Of a stretch of 64,000 nt of DNA, positions 52,882 through 63,545 are shown piece after piece (the stretch's first letter is position 1; each line of letters opens with the position of its first letter). The notes beneath the pieces are model-generated. The model did not search any database. It was not told the DNA's origin and saw nothing but the letters and a program-made list of their open reading frames with translations. The position numbers and the translations under genes were made by a program. Source of the DNA: Phycisphaerae bacterium (GTDB taxonomy: Bacteria > Chloroflexota > Anaerolineae > 4572-78 > J111); the NCBI GenBank assembly GCA_028285035.1, contig JANQQF010000084.1:95701-159700 (forward strand). The letters are read 5' to 3'.

Positions 52882-54204
52882 TTAGCTTATGAATCCTTCA
52901 TAGTGTCGCATCAACAGTTGTGACTCAAGCTGCTTCATTGTATCCAAAACAACCCCAACCACGATCAACAACCCAGTACTTGTAATCAGCAGTGCTTGGG
53001 TTTGCACACTACTTTGACCAACACCGGGAATAACGTTAACAATCCAAGGCAAAATAGCAACAAATCCCAACATAAGTGCCCCAACCAACGTAATCCTTTG
53101 CAGCACGGAGGTGATGTAAGTCTCAGTTCGTTTACCGGGTCGTAATCCTGGAATAAAGCCACCCTGCCGTTGTAAGTTTTCCGCTAAGTTCTGCTGTTTG
53201 AAAATCACATCAGTGTAAAAATAAGTAAACCCAACAACCATTGCAAAGTAGAGGATCCAATATGGCCAAGCGGCAGGATCAGGGCTAAAGTACTGTACGA
53301 CACCATTAGCAACACTAGCAACAAATGGTGACTCACTCACAGTGAAGTAGCTAGCGATAGCTCCAGGGAAAATCATGATGGACTGAGCAAAGATCAATGG
53401 GATCATTCCTGCGCTGTTAACCTTTAGAGGAATATGAGAACTTTGCCCACCATATACTTTGGTACCTCGCACTCGCTTACCATACTGAACCGGAATACGG
53501 CGTTGCCCTTCTTGCACATAAGCAATCACGGCAATCGTGAAGATTGTAATGACAATGAAGATACCTAAATTGACAAAGTCATTGGCACTAATGAAGCCAA
53601 CGATCTGTGAAGGCATCTGTGATACGATTCCTCCAAAAATAATAATGGAGGTCCCATTACCAATTCCCTGCTCACTAATCAACTCGCCTAACCATACTGC
53701 AATCATTGTGCCAGCGGTCATTGATATTAAAGTTGATAATGTTGTTAAAGGTGCGATTGCAAAGCCAAAATCGGACAGAATGCCTGTACTACTTTGGATA
53801 AAAATCACCTGTCCATAAGCTTGTAACAGGGCTAAAGGTATTGTCAACCAATAGGTGTACATCGTAATTTTATTACGCCCTTGTTCACCTTCTTTAGCCA
53901 ATTCTTGTAGTTGTGGGATCAGAGGTGTAACCAACTGCATAATAATTGATGCTGTAATGTATGGATACACCCCCATCGCCATCACAGACAATTGCGCCAA
54001 AGCCCCACCGGATAACAAGTTCAAAAACTGGATGATGGTCGCACCTTGAGAGCCAGACTCTAGAAAGGTGCGTAATGCATTCCCATCAACACCTGGCACA
54101 GGTATTTGTGCCCCAGCTCGATAGACGACAAGGATCATCAAAGTAAAGATGATTTTTCGTCGCAAATCAGGTAGAGTGAAGGCGTTTCGAATTGACTCTA
54201 GCAT
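52882..54204 (-). CDS. secY: Protein translocase subunit SecY
   Basis: 440 residues, ten membrane helices. Starts with R-N-A-F-T-L-P-D-L-R-R-K-I and contains A-Q-I-P-V-P-G-V-D (plug region) and the cytoplasmic loop G-L-R-P-G-K-R-T. Core channel for protein export with SecE and SecG, which are not in the window. Confidence 0.98.
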   Translation of the reverse strand: MLESIRNAFTLPDLRRKIIFTLMILVVYRAGAQIPVPGVDGNALRTFLESGSQGATIIQFLNLLSGGALAQLSVMAMGVYPYITASIIMQLVTPLIPQLQELAKEGEQGRNKITMYTYWLTIPLALLQAYGQVIFIQSSTGILSDFGFAIAPLTTLSTLISMTAGTMIAVWLGELISEQGIGNGTSIIIFGGIVSQMPSQIVGFISANDFVNLGIFIVITIFTIAVIAYVQEGQRRIPVQYGKRVRGTKVYGGQSSHIPLKVNSAGMIPLIFAQSIMIFPGAIASYFTVSESPFVASVANGVVQYFSPDPAAWPYWILYFAMVVGFTYFYTDVIFKQQNLAENLQRQGGFIPGLRPGKRTETYITSVLQRITLVGALMLGFVAILPWIVNVIPGVGQSSVQTQALLITSTGLLIVVGVVLDTMKQLESQLLMRHYEGFIS

Positions 54205-54242
54205 TACATCGCTCCTAAGTTATTTAACAACCCAACCTATTC

Positions 54243-54704
54243 TTATTCTGAAAGCGGTAGGACTTCAACTGTACCACCGGCTGCCTCGATTTTTTCTTTC
54301 GCACTCTTAGAGAAGCGATGCGCCTTTACGGTTAAGGCAGTAGAAATTTCTCCATGACCTAGAACTGCTACAGCTTTATCAGATCGTTTAATCAAACCAG
54401 CTTCAACCATTACCTCAGGAGTAATTTCTTGACTACTATCAGCAAATCTCTCTTGCAATTTTTCAACATTAATCGGCTTGTATTCAACACGCCAAATATT
54501 TGTAAAGCCTCGGCGGAATGGGAGTCGTCGAACAAGAGGTAACTGACCACCCTCAAAGAAGGGCCCCTTACCACCACCAGACCGCGCACCTTGACCTTTC
54601 ATACCTCGGCCACTGGTTTTACCTTTACCAGAAGCCATACCACGGCCAACTCTTTTCCGACGTTTTGTACTTCCCGGAGCGGGTTTCAAATCATGCAATT
54701 TCAT
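54243..54704 (-). CDS. rplO: 50S ribosomal protein L15
   Basis: 153 residues. [12 protein letters not shown] start and the glycine-rich [15 protein letters not shown] segment are typical. Confidence 0.98.
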   Translation of the reverse strand: MKLHDLKPAPGSTKRRKRVGRGMASGKGKTSGRGMKGQGARSGGGKGPFFEGGQLPLVRRLPFRRGFTNIWRVEYKPINVEKLQERFADSSQEITPEVMVEAGLIKRSDKAVAVLGHGEISTALTVKAHRFSKSAKEKIEAAGGTVEVLPLSE

Positions 54705-54740
54705 AAAATATCTCCACCATCACACATTCCTAGAGGACAG

Positions 54741-54938
54741 TTAGCCTGCTTCTTCGATCGTAACTAAATGTGAAACTTTATCAATCATTCCCCGAATCAC
54801 ATCAGTATCTTTATGTTCAACTGTCTGCCCCATTCGACGCAACCCTAAGGCCCGAACAGTTCCTTTTTGTCGGACAGAATAACCGATTGGGCTTTTTGTT
54901 AAAGTTACTTTGATTAGCTTCTGTTTCTTTTTAGCCAT
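54741..54938 (-). CDS. rpmD: 50S ribosomal protein L30
   Basis: 65 residues. V-T-L-T-K-S-P-I-G and L-G-L-R-R-M-G-Q-T-V match the bacterial L30. Lies 3 bp after rpsE. Confidence 0.97.
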   Translation of the reverse strand: MAKKKQKLIKVTLTKSPIGYSVRQKGTVRALGLRRMGQTVEHKDTDVIRGMIDKVSHLVTIEEAG

Positions 54939-54941
54939 CTC

Positions 54942-55463
54942 TTATTCCTTCACCCAAAATGGCTGAACGCGGCTCAATGGAATACCACGACGCTGAGCAA
55001 TTTCTACAGGATCTTGTAATTCAGAAAGGGCTTTAACTGTAGCTTTAACTACATTCAAAATGTTAGAGCTACCCTTACTTTTCGTCAAGATATCACGGAT
55101 ACCCGCTGCTTCAACAACTGCACGTACACCACCACCCGCAATAACACCAGTTCCTGGCGAAGCAGGCTTCAAAAACACTTCAGCAGCACTAAATCGCGTA
55201 ATAATTTCATGAGGAATTGTCGTATCAGTTAGCGGGATTTTACGCATATTCCGGCGAGCTTGTTCAGAACCTTTTCGAATCGCATCTGGAACCTCACGGG
55301 CTTTTCCGATTCCAACCCCAACACTACCATTATTATCACCAACAACCACTACAGCACGAAAACTAAAACGACGACCACCCTTTACAACCTTGGCGGTTCG
55401 GGCGATATGCACTACACGCTCATCAAGTTCTTCGACTGAGTCTTCAAATTCACGTTTTGCCAT
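54942..55463 (-). CDS. rpsE: 30S ribosomal protein S5
   Basis: 173 residues. [18 protein letters not shown] double-stranded RNA-binding start and [15 protein letters not shown] are present. A translation-fidelity protein. Confidence 0.98.
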   Translation of the reverse strand: MAKREFEDSVEELDERVVHIARTAKVVKGGRRFSFRAVVVVGDNNGSVGVGIGKAREVPDAIRKGSEQARRNMRKIPLTDTTIPHEIITRFSAAEVFLKPASPGTGVIAGGGVRAVVEAAGIRDILTKSKGSSNILNVVKATVKALSELQDPVEIAQRRGIPLSRVQPFWVKE

Positions 55464-55477
55464 CGGTCATTTCCTCC

Positions 55478-55846
55478 CTAGAATTTCAAACCAGCCTCGC
55501 GAGAGGCATCTGCGAGCGCCTTCACCCGACCATGATATTTAAAGCCACCTCGATCAAAGACGACTTCTTTAATACCGGCGTCTAAAGCTCTTTCGGCAAC
55601 TAATTTTCCAACAGCCTCAGCTTTTTCTGTCTTGTTTTTTCCTTGTAACTGATCCTTGAGAGCCGTTTCTAAACTAGAGGCTGATGCCACAGTCACACCA
55701 CGAGTATCATCAGTTACTTGAGCATAAATGTGATTCAAGCTACGAAAAATATTCAATCGGGGTCGCTCTGTCGATCCTGCTAATCGTTTACGGACCCGTG
55801 CCTGACGGCGTTTTCGTGCCATATATCTCGGATTTGTTTTACCCAT
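55478..55846 (-). CDS. rplR: 50S ribosomal protein L18
   Basis: 122 residues. [16 protein letters not shown] and the C-terminal [14 protein letters not shown] are canonical. Binds 5S rRNA. Confidence 0.98.
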   Translation of the reverse strand: MGKTNPRYMARKRRQARVRKRLAGSTERPRLNIFRSLNHIYAQVTDDTRGVTVASASSLETALKDQLQGKNKTEKAEAVGKLVAERALDAGIKEVVFDRGGFKYHGRVKALADASREAGLKF

Positions 55847-55857
55847 AATACTTACCT

Positions 55858-56403
55858 CTATTTAGCCTTACCAGCTTTACCAGCTTTTCGACGAATATAT
55901 TCACCAACATAACGAACACCCTTACCTTTATACGGCTCTGGGGGGCGCTTACGGCGAATACGTGCCGCAATTTCACCAACAACTTCTTTATCCGGTCCTA
56001 ATACAGCTAGCTCACGTCCAGATTTATCAACTTCAAAAGAGATACCTTGCGGTGGTTCAAATGTAATCTGATGAGAATAGCCTAAACTAAGCACCAAATT
56101 TGAACCTTGAAGATTAGCTCGATAGCCAACACCCTCAATGTATAGCTCTTTCTTAAAGCCTTCACTAACTCCAACCACCATGTTATTGAGCAAAGCCCGG
56201 GTTAACCCATGTTTTGCTCGATGTATTCGGTGATCACTATTTCGGGTAATTACAATCTCGCCATTTTCCTCTTTGATTTCAATTTCAGGAGGAAAATCTC
56301 GAGCCAGCTCACCCTTAGGTCCCTTAACTGTAACTGAGTTGTTATCAATTGAAACCGACACACTTTTAGGAATGGGTATCGGTGCTTTACCTACTCTAGA
56401 CAT
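55858..56403 (-). CDS. rplF: 50S ribosomal protein L6
   Basis: 181 residues. Two L6 folds; the C-terminal [11 protein letters not shown] signature is complete. Confidence 0.98.
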   Translation of the reverse strand: MSRVGKAPIPIPKSVSVSIDNNSVTVKGPKGELARDFPPEIEIKEENGEIVITRNSDHRIHRAKHGLTRALLNNMVVGVSEGFKKELYIEGVGYRANLQGSNLVLSLGYSHQITFEPPQGISFEVDKSGRELAVLGPDKEVVGEIAARIRRKRPPEPYKGKGVRYVGEYIRRKAGKAGKAK

Positions 56404-56461
56404 AATGACGACTCCTTAACAGCGATTTTCACGCTGACCTTCAAAACAAGATCAAACTGGC

Positions 56462-56866
56462 TTACCAGACAAAACAGAGAACTTCGCCACCTACCCCTTC
56501 ACGACGAGCTTGGCGTCCAGTCATAACACCTTTTGGTGTTGAAAGGATTGATACTCCCAAGCCGCTACGAACCCAAGGAATATCTTGTTTGCGTACATAT
56601 TCTCGACGGCCAGGTTTACTTACTCTTGTCAATCCAGCAATAACAGGTTGAGGTCGACGTTCGCGGGTATATTTGAGACTCAAAACTAATGTTGAACCTA
56701 CTTTACCAGGCAGAACCTCAAAATCTTGAATGAACCCTTCTTCTTTTAATATCTTAGCGATTGCCTCTCGAATTTTCGAGGTTGGCATTGCCGCTTGAGC
56801 ATGCTGAACCATTCCAGCATTTCGAATACGGGTTAGCATATCAGCAATTGGATCATTAACACTCAT
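56462..56866 (-). CDS. rpsH: 30S ribosomal protein S8
   Basis: 134 residues. [13 protein letters not shown] start and G-x-x-T-G-R-Q-A-R end are typical. S8 is the usual feedback regulator of the spc operon in enterobacteria; here a large hairpin lies just upstream of this gene. Confidence 0.98.
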   Translation of the reverse strand: MSVNDPIADMLTRIRNAGMVQHAQAAMPTSKIREAIAKILKEEGFIQDFEVLPGKVGSTLVLSLKYTRERRPQPVIAGLTRVSKPGRREYVRKQDIPWVRSGLGVSILSTPKGVMTGRQARREGVGGEVLCFVW

Positions 56867-56913
56867 TCTAAAACCCTCTAATTACCATATCACAATAAAA
56901 TGTAAAATACTGT

Positions 56914-56977
56914 AATTTTGGCAACAACCGTCTTACTAAGAAGAAACGTTCTAGCTAAAACGGTAGTTGCCAAAATT
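56914..56977 (-). promoter_or_regulatory. Large hairpin between rpsN and rpsH
   Basis: AATTTTGGCAACAACCGT (56914-56931) and ACGGTAGTTGCCAAAATT (56960-56977) pair at 17 of 18 positions around a 28-nt loop. It fills most of the unusually long 134-bp S14-S8 gap. No T-run follows on the minus strand, so it is more likely a regulatory or mRNA-processing structure than a terminator. Confidence 0.6.
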
Positions 56978-57000
56978 GATCTTTCGTTAGTTCTAGTAAA

Positions 57001-57183
57001 TTACCAGCTTGACTTTGTCACACCAGGGATTTTACCCTGATTTGCCATTTGACGGAAGCAGATACGACACAATCCAAATCGCCGCATGTAAGCTCGTGGG
57101 CGTCCACAAACACTACACCGATTACGAACTCGGACTTCATATTTCCGACGTTGTTCTCGATAAGCCATACATTTTTTCGCCAT
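57001..57183 (-). CDS. rpsN: 30S ribosomal protein S14, type Z
   Basis: 60 residues, the short zinc form. Cys23-x2-Cys26 and Cys39-x2-Cys42 (R-C-S-V-C-G-R-P and L-C-R-I-C-F-R) bind zinc. It sits 11 bp after rplE. Confidence 0.98.
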   Translation of the reverse strand: MAKKCMAYREQRRKYEVRVRNRCSVCGRPRAYMRRFGLCRICFRQMANQGKIPGVTKSSW

Positions 57184-57194
57184 AATTTATATCC

Positions 57195-57734
57195 TCAATT
57201 CTTAAAAGGCATACCTAACAAGGCTAACAGACGACGTCCTTCCTCATCTGTATTGGCAGTAGTCACAATAGAAATTTCCATCCCACGAATTTTATCAATT
57301 TTATCGTAGTCAATTTCTGGCCAAACCAACTGCTCAGTCAGCCCTAAAGTGTAATTTCCTCGACCATCAAAACTTTTTGGCGAGATACCACGGAAATCAC
57401 GCTGTCGGGGAAGAGCAATGTTCACTAATCGATCAAAGAAATCCCACATGCGATCTCCACGTAACGTTACTTTTACCCCAATTGGCTGACCTTCACGTAG
57501 CTTAAAATTCGCAACCGACTTCTTAGCGCGGGTAATAATTGGACGTTGACCTGTAATTGTTGCTAGATCTCCCGATGCCCGTTCTAATGATTTAGCATTC
57601 TGCAATGCTTCCCCCATACCAATATTAACAACTATTTTCGATAATCGTGGGGTTTGATTAACATTTTTATAGCTAAACTCTTTACCAAGAGCAGGAACTA
57701 CTTCATTCTTATAATTCTCTTTTAACCAGGGCAT
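57195..57734 (-). CDS. rplE: 50S ribosomal protein L5
   Basis: 179 residues. Binds 5S rRNA and the P-site tRNA elbow. [10 protein letters not shown] and [13 protein letters not shown] are canonical. Confidence 0.98.
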   Translation of the reverse strand: MPWLKENYKNEVVPALGKEFSYKNVNQTPRLSKIVVNIGMGEALQNAKSLERASGDLATITGQRPIITRAKKSVANFKLREGQPIGVKVTLRGDRMWDFFDRLVNIALPRQRDFRGISPKSFDGRGNYTLGLTEQLVWPEIDYDKIDKIRGMEISIVTTANTDEEGRRLLALLGMPFKN

Positions 57735-57777
57735 AAATTCACCTCAAAAATTTGGGCACACATTGTGTCTCAAATTA

Positions 57778-58143
57778 TTAAATCCTATCAATCACCGCTT
57801 CACAACGTTTACAGAATCGAACTTTTTTATCGCCTTCAAATACAAAACCAACACGACTAGCCTCATCACAACTTGGGCAAACCAACATTACATTAGAAAT
57901 GTGAATTGGGGCTTCGATTTCAATAATACCAGCTTGAGTACGTGTCTGACCAGTAGGTCGTTGATGCTTTTTCCGAATGTTAGCACCACGCACTACGACT
58001 TTTGTAGCATTACTATCAAGTTGCGTACGACGTCGATCACGATCAACTTTCCACTTCTTTATGACACGTTCAACTTCACCACGGACACCAACTTCGTTGC
58101 CACTAATAATTTGAACGGTATCACCTGCTTTGATCTTTTGCAT
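57778..58143 (-). CDS. rplX: 50S ribosomal protein L24 with C-terminal zinc ribbon
   Basis: 121 residues. KOW motif near the start (G-D-T-V-Q-I-I-S-G-N-E-V-G). The C-terminus has Cys-x2-Cys (C-P-S-C) and a second Cys-x2-Cys (C-K-R-C) about 25 residues later, a likely zinc ribbon lacking in E. coli L24. Confidence 0.96.
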   Translation of the reverse strand: MQKIKAGDTVQIISGNEVGVRGEVERVIKKWKVDRDRRRTQLDSNATKVVVRGANIRKKHQRPTGQTRTQAGIIEIEAPIHISNVMLVCPSCDEASRVGFVFEGDKKVRFCKRCEAVIDRI

Positions 58144-58158
58144 ATCTTATCTCCCTAC

Positions 58159-58530
58159 TTACAGCACTTCGGGTGCCAAAGAAACAATGCGCATAAATCC
58201 TTGTTCACGTAATTCCCGTGCTACAGGTCCAAAAATACGAGTACCACGAGGGCTATTACCTTCTGTACCAAGGATAACTGCTGCATTATCATCAAATCGA
58301 ATATATGACCCATCTCGCCGTCTGATTTCTTTTTGAGTACGAACAACAACGGCTCTAACCACAGAACCTTTCTTAACATTCCCCTGAGGAGACGCTTGTT
58401 TCACTGTGGCTGTAATAATATCTCCGATTCTTGCATATCGCCGGCGAGAACCACCAAGAACCTTAATGCACAGGATTTCCTTTGCCCCACTGTTGTCCGC
58501 AACTTTTAAGCGACTTTCTTGCTGTATCAT
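58159..58530 (-). CDS. rplN: 50S ribosomal protein L14
   Basis: 123 residues. [17 protein letters not shown] start and [13 protein letters not shown] end are canonical. Confidence 0.98.
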   Translation of the reverse strand: MIQQESRLKVADNSGAKEILCIKVLGGSRRRYARIGDIITATVKQASPQGNVKKGSVVRAVVVRTQKEIRRRDGSYIRFDDNAAVILGTEGNSPRGTRIFGPVARELREQGFMRIVSLAPEVL

Positions 58531-58604
58531 AACCCCACTATCCTTCCAGAGTTGTTCATCACATTACGTCAGCTATGATTTTAAAATATCATAGTTAATA
58601 AAAT

Positions 58605-58850
58605 CTAGTCCAGAACTTCAACCAAGGCCCAACGCTTTTCTTTACTCTTCGGTTGAGACTCAATGATCTTCACAGTATCACCCATTGAAGCACTATTGTT
58701 TTCATCATGGGCTTTGTACTTTTTATGCAAACGAATCACTTTACCATACAACGGATGTCGTTTCAGGCGTTCAACCTGAACAACAATTGTTTTATCCATT
58801 TTGTCGCTGGTAACACGTCCTACTAAAACTTTTCGACGCTCTCTAGCCAT
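58605..58850 (-). CDS. rpsQ: 30S ribosomal protein S17
   Basis: 81 residues. [16 protein letters not shown] and the I-x-E-S-Q-P-K-S-K-x-K-R-W signature are present. Confidence 0.98.
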   Translation of the reverse strand: MARERRKVLVGRVTSDKMDKTIVVQVERLKRHPLYGKVIRLHKKYKAHDENNSASMGDTVKIIESQPKSKEKRWALVEVLD

Positions 58851-58870
58851 TTAATCAGTCTCCAATCTAT

Positions 58871-59065
58871 TTACACAGATAATTCGCGTTCACGCAAGAT
58901 AGTTTTCATCCGAGCAATATCTCGTTTTAGCGTTTTCAACCGATTCGTGTCTTTGACTTGTCCGATCGATTGTTGAAACCGAAGATTAAACAGTTCTTCA
59001 TAAGACTCTTCAATCTTGGTTTGGATCTCATCATCTGCTAGATTTCTGATCTCGAATGCTTTCAT
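58871..59065 (-). CDS. rpmC: 50S ribosomal protein L29
   Basis: 64 residues, two helices. E-L-F-N-L-R-F-Q-Q and K-R-D-I-A-R-M-K-T are typical. Near the exit tunnel. Confidence 0.97.
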   Translation of the reverse strand: MKAFEIRNLADDEIQTKIEESYEELFNLRFQQSIGQVKDTNRLKTLKRDIARMKTILRERELSV

Positions 59066-59077
59066 AATAAATTACTC

Positions 59078-59485
59078 CTAGTATCGTTTCACAAATTGTG
59101 TCTTAATCGGTAATTTGTGAGACGCAAGACGCAACGCTTCTTTGGCTGCTTCTTCTGGAACCCCAGCCATCTCAAACAGAATCCGGCCAGGTTTAATCAC
59201 AGCAACCCAATGTTCAACAGACCCTTTACCACTCCCCATTCGAGTCTCAGCAGCCCGCGCAGTCACAGGCTTATCGGGGAATACTCGGATCCACAACTTA
59301 CCACCACGACGTACGTAACGTACAATCGCCCGTCGGGCAGACTCAATCTGGCGGCTTGTCATCCAGCAAGGTTCAAGAGCTTGTAGGCCAAATTCACCAA
59401 AGGACACCTCAGCCCCTCGGCTAGCCTTCCCCTTCATCCGACCTCGCATTTGTTTTCGATATTTAACACGCTTTGGCATTAACAT
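59078..59485 (-). CDS. rplP: 50S ribosomal protein L16
   Basis: 135 residues from ATG 59485, chosen because GAGG lies about 8 nt upstream and the product then begins [11 protein letters not shown] as in its family; the longer frame to 59512 adds nine unrelated residues. M-G-S-G-K-G and the central [13 protein letters not shown] are canonical. Confidence 0.97.
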   Translation of the reverse strand: MLMPKRVKYRKQMRGRMKGKASRGAEVSFGEFGLQALEPCWMTSRQIESARRAIVRYVRRGGKLWIRVFPDKPVTARAAETRMGSGKGSVEHWVAVIKPGRILFEMAGVPEEAAKEALRLASHKLPIKTQFVKRY

Positions 59486-59536
59486 AACACATACCTCATA
59501 ATCTCTGACCAAATAAACAGATGGTCGAGCTAAAAA

Positions 59537-60211
59537 TTAAGGAGAAACGTAAGCACCAACGGGTTCTTCTTTACGCTCTGGCAGGATATCTCCCTTATAT
59601 ACCCAAACCTTAACCCCGACTTTACTAAAAGTTGTTAGACCCTCTACATTGGCATAATCGATATTTGCACGCAATGTATGACGGGGTACACGTCCTTCAC
59701 GCTGCGATTCACGACGAGCCATATCAGAACCACCCAAACGGCCACTACAGGTAATCATAATCCCTTGAGCACCTGCTTTCATCGCTCTTCGCACAGCTTG
59801 TTTCATAGCCCGTTTATGAGAGATACGACGCTCGATTTGTTGGGCAATGCTCTCACCAATCAAGTAGGCATCTGTATCAGGATTTTCGATCTCAAGCACA
59901 TCGATATGGACTTTCTTTTGGGTGAGTTTTTCAAGATTCTTACGAAGTTCTGTAACAGCAGCCCCTTTACGCCCAATCACAATACCGGGCTTAGCTGTAC
60001 TGATTTTCACCGATACTTGCTTAGCTGCTGGTAATCGTTCAATTTCAATTTTTGAGATACTACCCCGAGCATGCGAATCACGAATCAATTGACGGATTTG
60101 AAAATCTTCGTGCAGCAGATTGCGATACTCTTCACCTTCTGCAAACCAGCGTGCACGATGTTCTTGTACAATGCCTAATCTAAAACCAATTGGATGAACT
60201 TTGCGACCCAA
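59537..60211 (-). CDS. rpsC: 30S ribosomal protein S3
   Basis: 224 residues from a TTG start with AAGGGAG about 8 nt upstream. G-R-K-V-H-P-I-G-F-R-L-G start, KH domain with V-I-G-R-K-G, and the C-terminal V-K-V-W-V-Y-K-G are canonical. Confidence 0.97.
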   Translation of the reverse strand: MGRKVHPIGFRLGIVQEHRARWFAEGEEYRNLLHEDFQIRQLIRDSHARGSISKIEIERLPAAKQVSVKISTAKPGIVIGRKGAAVTELRKNLEKLTQKKVHIDVLEIENPDTDAYLIGESIAQQIERRISHKRAMKQAVRRAMKAGAQGIMITCSGRLGGSDMARRESQREGRVPRHTLRANIDYANVEGLTTFSKVGVKVWVYKGDILPERKEEPVGAYVSP

Positions 60212-60262
60212 CTCACTACTCCCTTCATTTACTTCAAAAGGCTTAATTTGCTAAATTTCTAT

Positions 60263-60637
60263 TTACTCTGCCTCAAAGGCTTCTTCATCCCAAACTTCAA
60301 TCTCTTCTACCACAACCGTGATATGAGACATTCGCTTTTTAATGGGCTTATATCGACCTCTAGCGCCATATCGCATTCGACGTAAACGAGGGCCTTCATC
60401 AATCATAATTGTTGAGATGACCAGGTTATCTGGATCAAGTGCGTAATTCTCTTCAGCATTGGCCACAGCACTTTTCACTGTTTTATAAATCGGCTCTGCT
60501 GCACCTTGAGGCAATAATGGTAATGTTTCTAATGCTTCCTGAGCACGCATTCCACGTATCGTGTTGGCCACACGTCGCATCTTGATAGGCGCACCCAAGA
60601 TATACTTACTGACTGCTCGAACTTGTAATCCTGCCAT
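60263..60637 (-). CDS. rplV: 50S ribosomal protein L22
   Basis: 124 residues. The tunnel-lining beta hairpin D-E-G-P-R-L-R-R-M-R-Y-G-A-R-G-R and the acidic tail are clear. Confidence 0.98.
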   Translation of the reverse strand: MAGLQVRAVSKYILGAPIKMRRVANTIRGMRAQEALETLPLLPQGAAEPIYKTVKSAVANAEENYALDPDNLVISTIMIDEGPRLRRMRYGARGRYKPIKKRMSHITVVVEEIEVWDEEAFEAE

Positions 60638-60644
60638 AATTCAC

Positions 60645-60923
60645 CTACCTACGTCCTGATTTTTCTTTGGCGACGTGACCACGATAGTACCGTGTGGGCA
60701 CAAACTCCCCCAATCGGTGACCCACCATATTTTCAGAAATATAGATAGGTACATGACGTCGGCCATCATGAATAGCAATTGTATGACCTACCATCTGAGG
60801 GAAAACTGTACTAGCTCGAGACCAGGTACGGATAACCCGTTTATCACCAGAGGCATTCATTGCTTCAACTTTTTCAAGTAACTTTGCTTCTACAAAAGGA
60901 CCTTTTTTCAGAGATCGAGTCAT
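60645..60923 (-). CDS. rpsS: 30S ribosomal protein S19
   Basis: 92 residues. [11 protein letters not shown] start and [12 protein letters not shown] are canonical. Confidence 0.98.
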   Translation of the reverse strand: MTRSLKKGPFVEAKLLEKVEAMNASGDKRVIRTWSRASTVFPQMVGHTIAIHDGRRHVPIYISENMVGHRLGEFVPTRYYRGHVAKEKSGRR

Positions 60924-60940
60924 TGTCTAATCTCCCCCCA

Positions 60941-61774
60941 CTACCTACGATTTCGTCTACGACGAACAATAAATTTATCTGTACGTTTGTTACGACGTGT
61001 TTTAGCACCCAAGGCTGGTTTACCCCACGGTGTTTTTGGCCCAGGCATCCCAATTGGGGCGGCACCTTCACCACCACCATGTGGATGGCTTTTCGGGTCC
61101 ATCGCTGAACCACGAACTGTTGGGCGGAAACCAAGCCATCGTCTACGACCCGCTTTACCCAATGAAAGGTTACTGTGGTCTGCGTTTCCGACCTGCCCCA
61201 GCGTAGCCATACAATTTTGGTGAATCATTCTAACCTCACCACTGGGCAAACGTACCTGGGCGTAATCGCCTTCCTTTGCCAATAGCTGGGCTGAAACACC
61301 AGCTGATCGGACAAGTTGTCCACCACGACCTGGTTGCAATTCAATATTATGAATTTGTGACCCCAACGGAATACGATAAATCGGCAACGCATTTCCAACA
61401 CGAATTTCAGCGTCGGGTCCAGACATAATCTTATCACCAACTTTTAGCCCGACAGGAGCCAAAATATATCGTTTTTCACCATCAGCATACACCAGCAAAG
61501 CGATACGGGAAGTACGATTTGGATCATACTCGATACTAACAACCCTCGATGGAATCCCAGCTTTATCTCGTCTAAAATCGATGATACGATAACGCTGCTT
61601 ATGACCACCACCACGATGACGTACAGTAACACGGCCATTGTGATTGCGACCAGCTCGCTGTTTTAATGGAGCAACCAAACTCTTTTCGGGTTTAGAGTGC
61701 GTAATTTCATCAAATGTCGAAACTGACATGTCTCGCCGCCCAGGCGACGTTGGTTTATATACTTTAACTGGCAT
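60941..61774 (-). CDS. rplB: 50S ribosomal protein L2
   Basis: 277 residues. [12 protein letters not shown] start region and the C-terminal [13 protein letters not shown] (with the His that lies close to the peptidyl transferase centre) are complete. Confidence 0.98.
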   Translation of the reverse strand: MPVKVYKPTSPGRRDMSVSTFDEITHSKPEKSLVAPLKQRAGRNHNGRVTVRHRGGGHKQRYRIIDFRRDKAGIPSRVVSIEYDPNRTSRIALLVYADGEKRYILAPVGLKVGDKIMSGPDAEIRVGNALPIYRIPLGSQIHNIELQPGRGGQLVRSAGVSAQLLAKEGDYAQVRLPSGEVRMIHQNCMATLGQVGNADHSNLSLGKAGRRRWLGFRPTVRGSAMDPKSHPHGGGEGAAPIGMPGPKTPWGKPALGAKTRRNKRTDKFIVRRRRNRR

Positions 61775-61832
61775 AATCTATCTCTCCGCTAAAAATAAGC
61801 GTAGCACTATCAAGCCTAAATAACGCGCTACT

Positions 61833-62126
61833 TTAGACTCCTTCAAAGGCATCAATTCGCTGGCCGGGAGCCAATGTAACAATAGCTTTTTTCTGTTCTG
61901 ACTTACGTCGCACGCGTTTACGTCCCCATCGTCCAAATTTTGCCGCTCGATTAACCACGCGAACTTTTACAACATCAACATCAAAAATGTATGATACCGC
62001 TTCAGCAATTTCCACTTTATTCGCCCAAGAATGAACGAGGAAAGTGTATTGCCCCATTTCTGATAAAATGTTACTTTTTTCAGTAATGATCGGCTTGATA
62101 ATGACTTTATACGGATTTCCGTCCAT
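61833..62126 (-). CDS. rplW: 50S ribosomal protein L23
   Basis: 97 residues. I-I-K-P-I-I-T-E-K-S start and V-R-V-V-N-R-A-A-K-F-G-R end of the core fold. Docking site for trigger factor and SRP. Confidence 0.98.
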   Translation of the reverse strand: MDGNPYKVIIKPIITEKSNILSEMGQYTFLVHSWANKVEIAEAVSYIFDVDVVKVRVVNRAAKFGRWGRKRVRRKSEQKKAIVTLAPGQRIDAFEGV

Positions 62127-62156
62127 TTTTTATCTCCCCAAGGCAGGTATCAATCC

Positions 62157-62777
62157 TTACCCTAAAAATCCTTCAATTACTGTAACTGCATCCTTGGGCA
62201 TGATAATGTAGTTGTAGCCCAACAAATCTCGAATATTTAGATAACCAGCCCGCAATGTCTTGACATCTGACAAATTTTGAGTACTTTTCTCAACATTTTC
62301 ATTACGCTCTGAGAGCAAGACTACCACGCTACCATTGATATCCAAATTTCCTAGCACATCTCTCATTTGGGCTGTTTTTGGCTCATCAAATTTAAGTTCA
62401 TCTAGAACCACGATTTCGTTAGCAGCAGCTTTGGCAGATAAAGCCGAGCGCAAAGCCAATCGACGCATTTTGCGAGGCATCTTTTTTGAGTAATCACGCG
62501 GGAGAGGCTTGTGTGCTTGACCACCACCAACAAAAATTGGTGCTTTACGATCACCATGACGAGCTCGACCTGTTCCTTTTTGCCGGAACCACTTAGCCGT
62601 TGTACCTCTCACTTCACCGCGTGTCTTCGTTTTATGGGTCCCCTGACGGGCATTAGCTTGCTGGCGAACGAAGGCTTGGTGCATCACAGCGGTATTTGGT
62701 TCAATTCCAAAGACATCATCTCGAAGCTCAACTTCACCGACAGTTGTGCCGTTTGTATCTTTCACATCAACTTTCAT
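62157..62777 (-). CDS. rplD: 50S ribosomal protein L4
   Basis: 206 residues. T-K-T-R-G-E-V-R-G and K-G-T-G-R-A-R-H-G-D-R-K-A-P tunnel loop are present. In enterobacteria L4 represses its own operon; no test of that is possible here. Confidence 0.98.
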   Translation of the reverse strand: MKVDVKDTNGTTVGEVELRDDVFGIEPNTAVMHQAFVRQQANARQGTHKTKTRGEVRGTTAKWFRQKGTGRARHGDRKAPIFVGGGQAHKPLPRDYSKKMPRKMRRLALRSALSAKAAANEIVVLDELKFDEPKTAQMRDVLGNLDINGSVVVLLSERNENVEKSTQNLSDVKTLRAGYLNIRDLLGYNYIIMPKDAVTVIEGFLG

Positions 62778-62779
62778 CT

Positions 62780-63439
62780 CTAACCTCTCAACGCCTTTTG
62801 TGTCTTCGTTTTCTGTTTTGCAGCAGATTGCACTAAGACCAAGCCATTTTTACCGCCAGGGATTGCCCCTTTTACTGCCAATAAATTCTTATCGGCATCA
62901 ACCAAAACTACTTTCAAGTTTTGGACAGTCACACGCTCATTCCCCATCTGACCACCCATCCGTGTACCTTTGAAGACACGACCAGGTGTTGACCCCGCTC
63001 CTACAGAACCGGGGGCACGCCAGCGGTCAGATTGACCGTGCGTTTTTGGGCCACCTTTAAAGTGATGTCGCTTTACCCCGCCAGCAAATCCCTTACCTTT
63101 ACTCGTCCCAATCACATCTACAACTTCGCCAATTTCAAAGATAGAGGCTTCAATCTTTTGGCCTTCTTCATAGTTATCCAGGTCTTTCACTCGAATTTCA
63201 CGTAAATGGCGCAAGTTCGGTGCATCAGTTTTCTTCAAATGACCCAATTGAGGTTTTGTCAGATGTTTCTCGCTAGTTTCCTCAAAGCCAATTTGGATAG
63301 CAACATATCCATCCTGTTCAACTGTCTTCTTTTGCGTAACATAGCAAGGACCAGCTTCGATGAGGGTAACCGGTGTTACAATGCCATCTTCATCAAAGAC
63401 TTGGGTCATCCCTACTTTTCGTCCAATAATACCCTTCAT
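62780..63439 (-). CDS. rplC: 50S ribosomal protein L3
   Basis: 219 residues. [15 protein letters not shown] start, [11 protein letters not shown] and the [10 protein letters not shown] loop near the peptidyl transferase centre are canonical. Confidence 0.98.
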   Translation of the reverse strand: MKGIIGRKVGMTQVFDEDGIVTPVTLIEAGPCYVTQKKTVEQDGYVAIQIGFEETSEKHLTKPQLGHLKKTDAPNLRHLREIRVKDLDNYEEGQKIEASIFEIGEVVDVIGTSKGKGFAGGVKRHHFKGGPKTHGQSDRWRAPGSVGAGSTPGRVFKGTRMGGQMGNERVTVQNLKVVLVDADKNLLAVKGAIPGGKNGLVLVQSAAKQKTKTQKALRG

Positions 63440-63448
63440 AATTACACT

Positions 63449-63503
63449 TTGATTTAGGAACTGACGCTAACCAAATTAGTCAGCACATCATTCCTAAAAT
63501 CAA
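63449..63503 (-). promoter_or_regulatory. Leader-like hairpin between rpsJ and rplC
   Basis: TTGATTTAGGAA (63449-63460) pairs with TTCCTAAAATCAA (63491-63503) with one bulged base, and CTGAC (63461-63465) with GTCAG (63479-63483) inside it. It occupies the 106-bp S10-L3 gap, which is long for this operon. No T-run follows on the minus strand. Confidence 0.55.
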
Positions 63504-63545
63504 TCTCCTTTCGCATTGTCTAGCAGATCAACTCGACAACGATAA

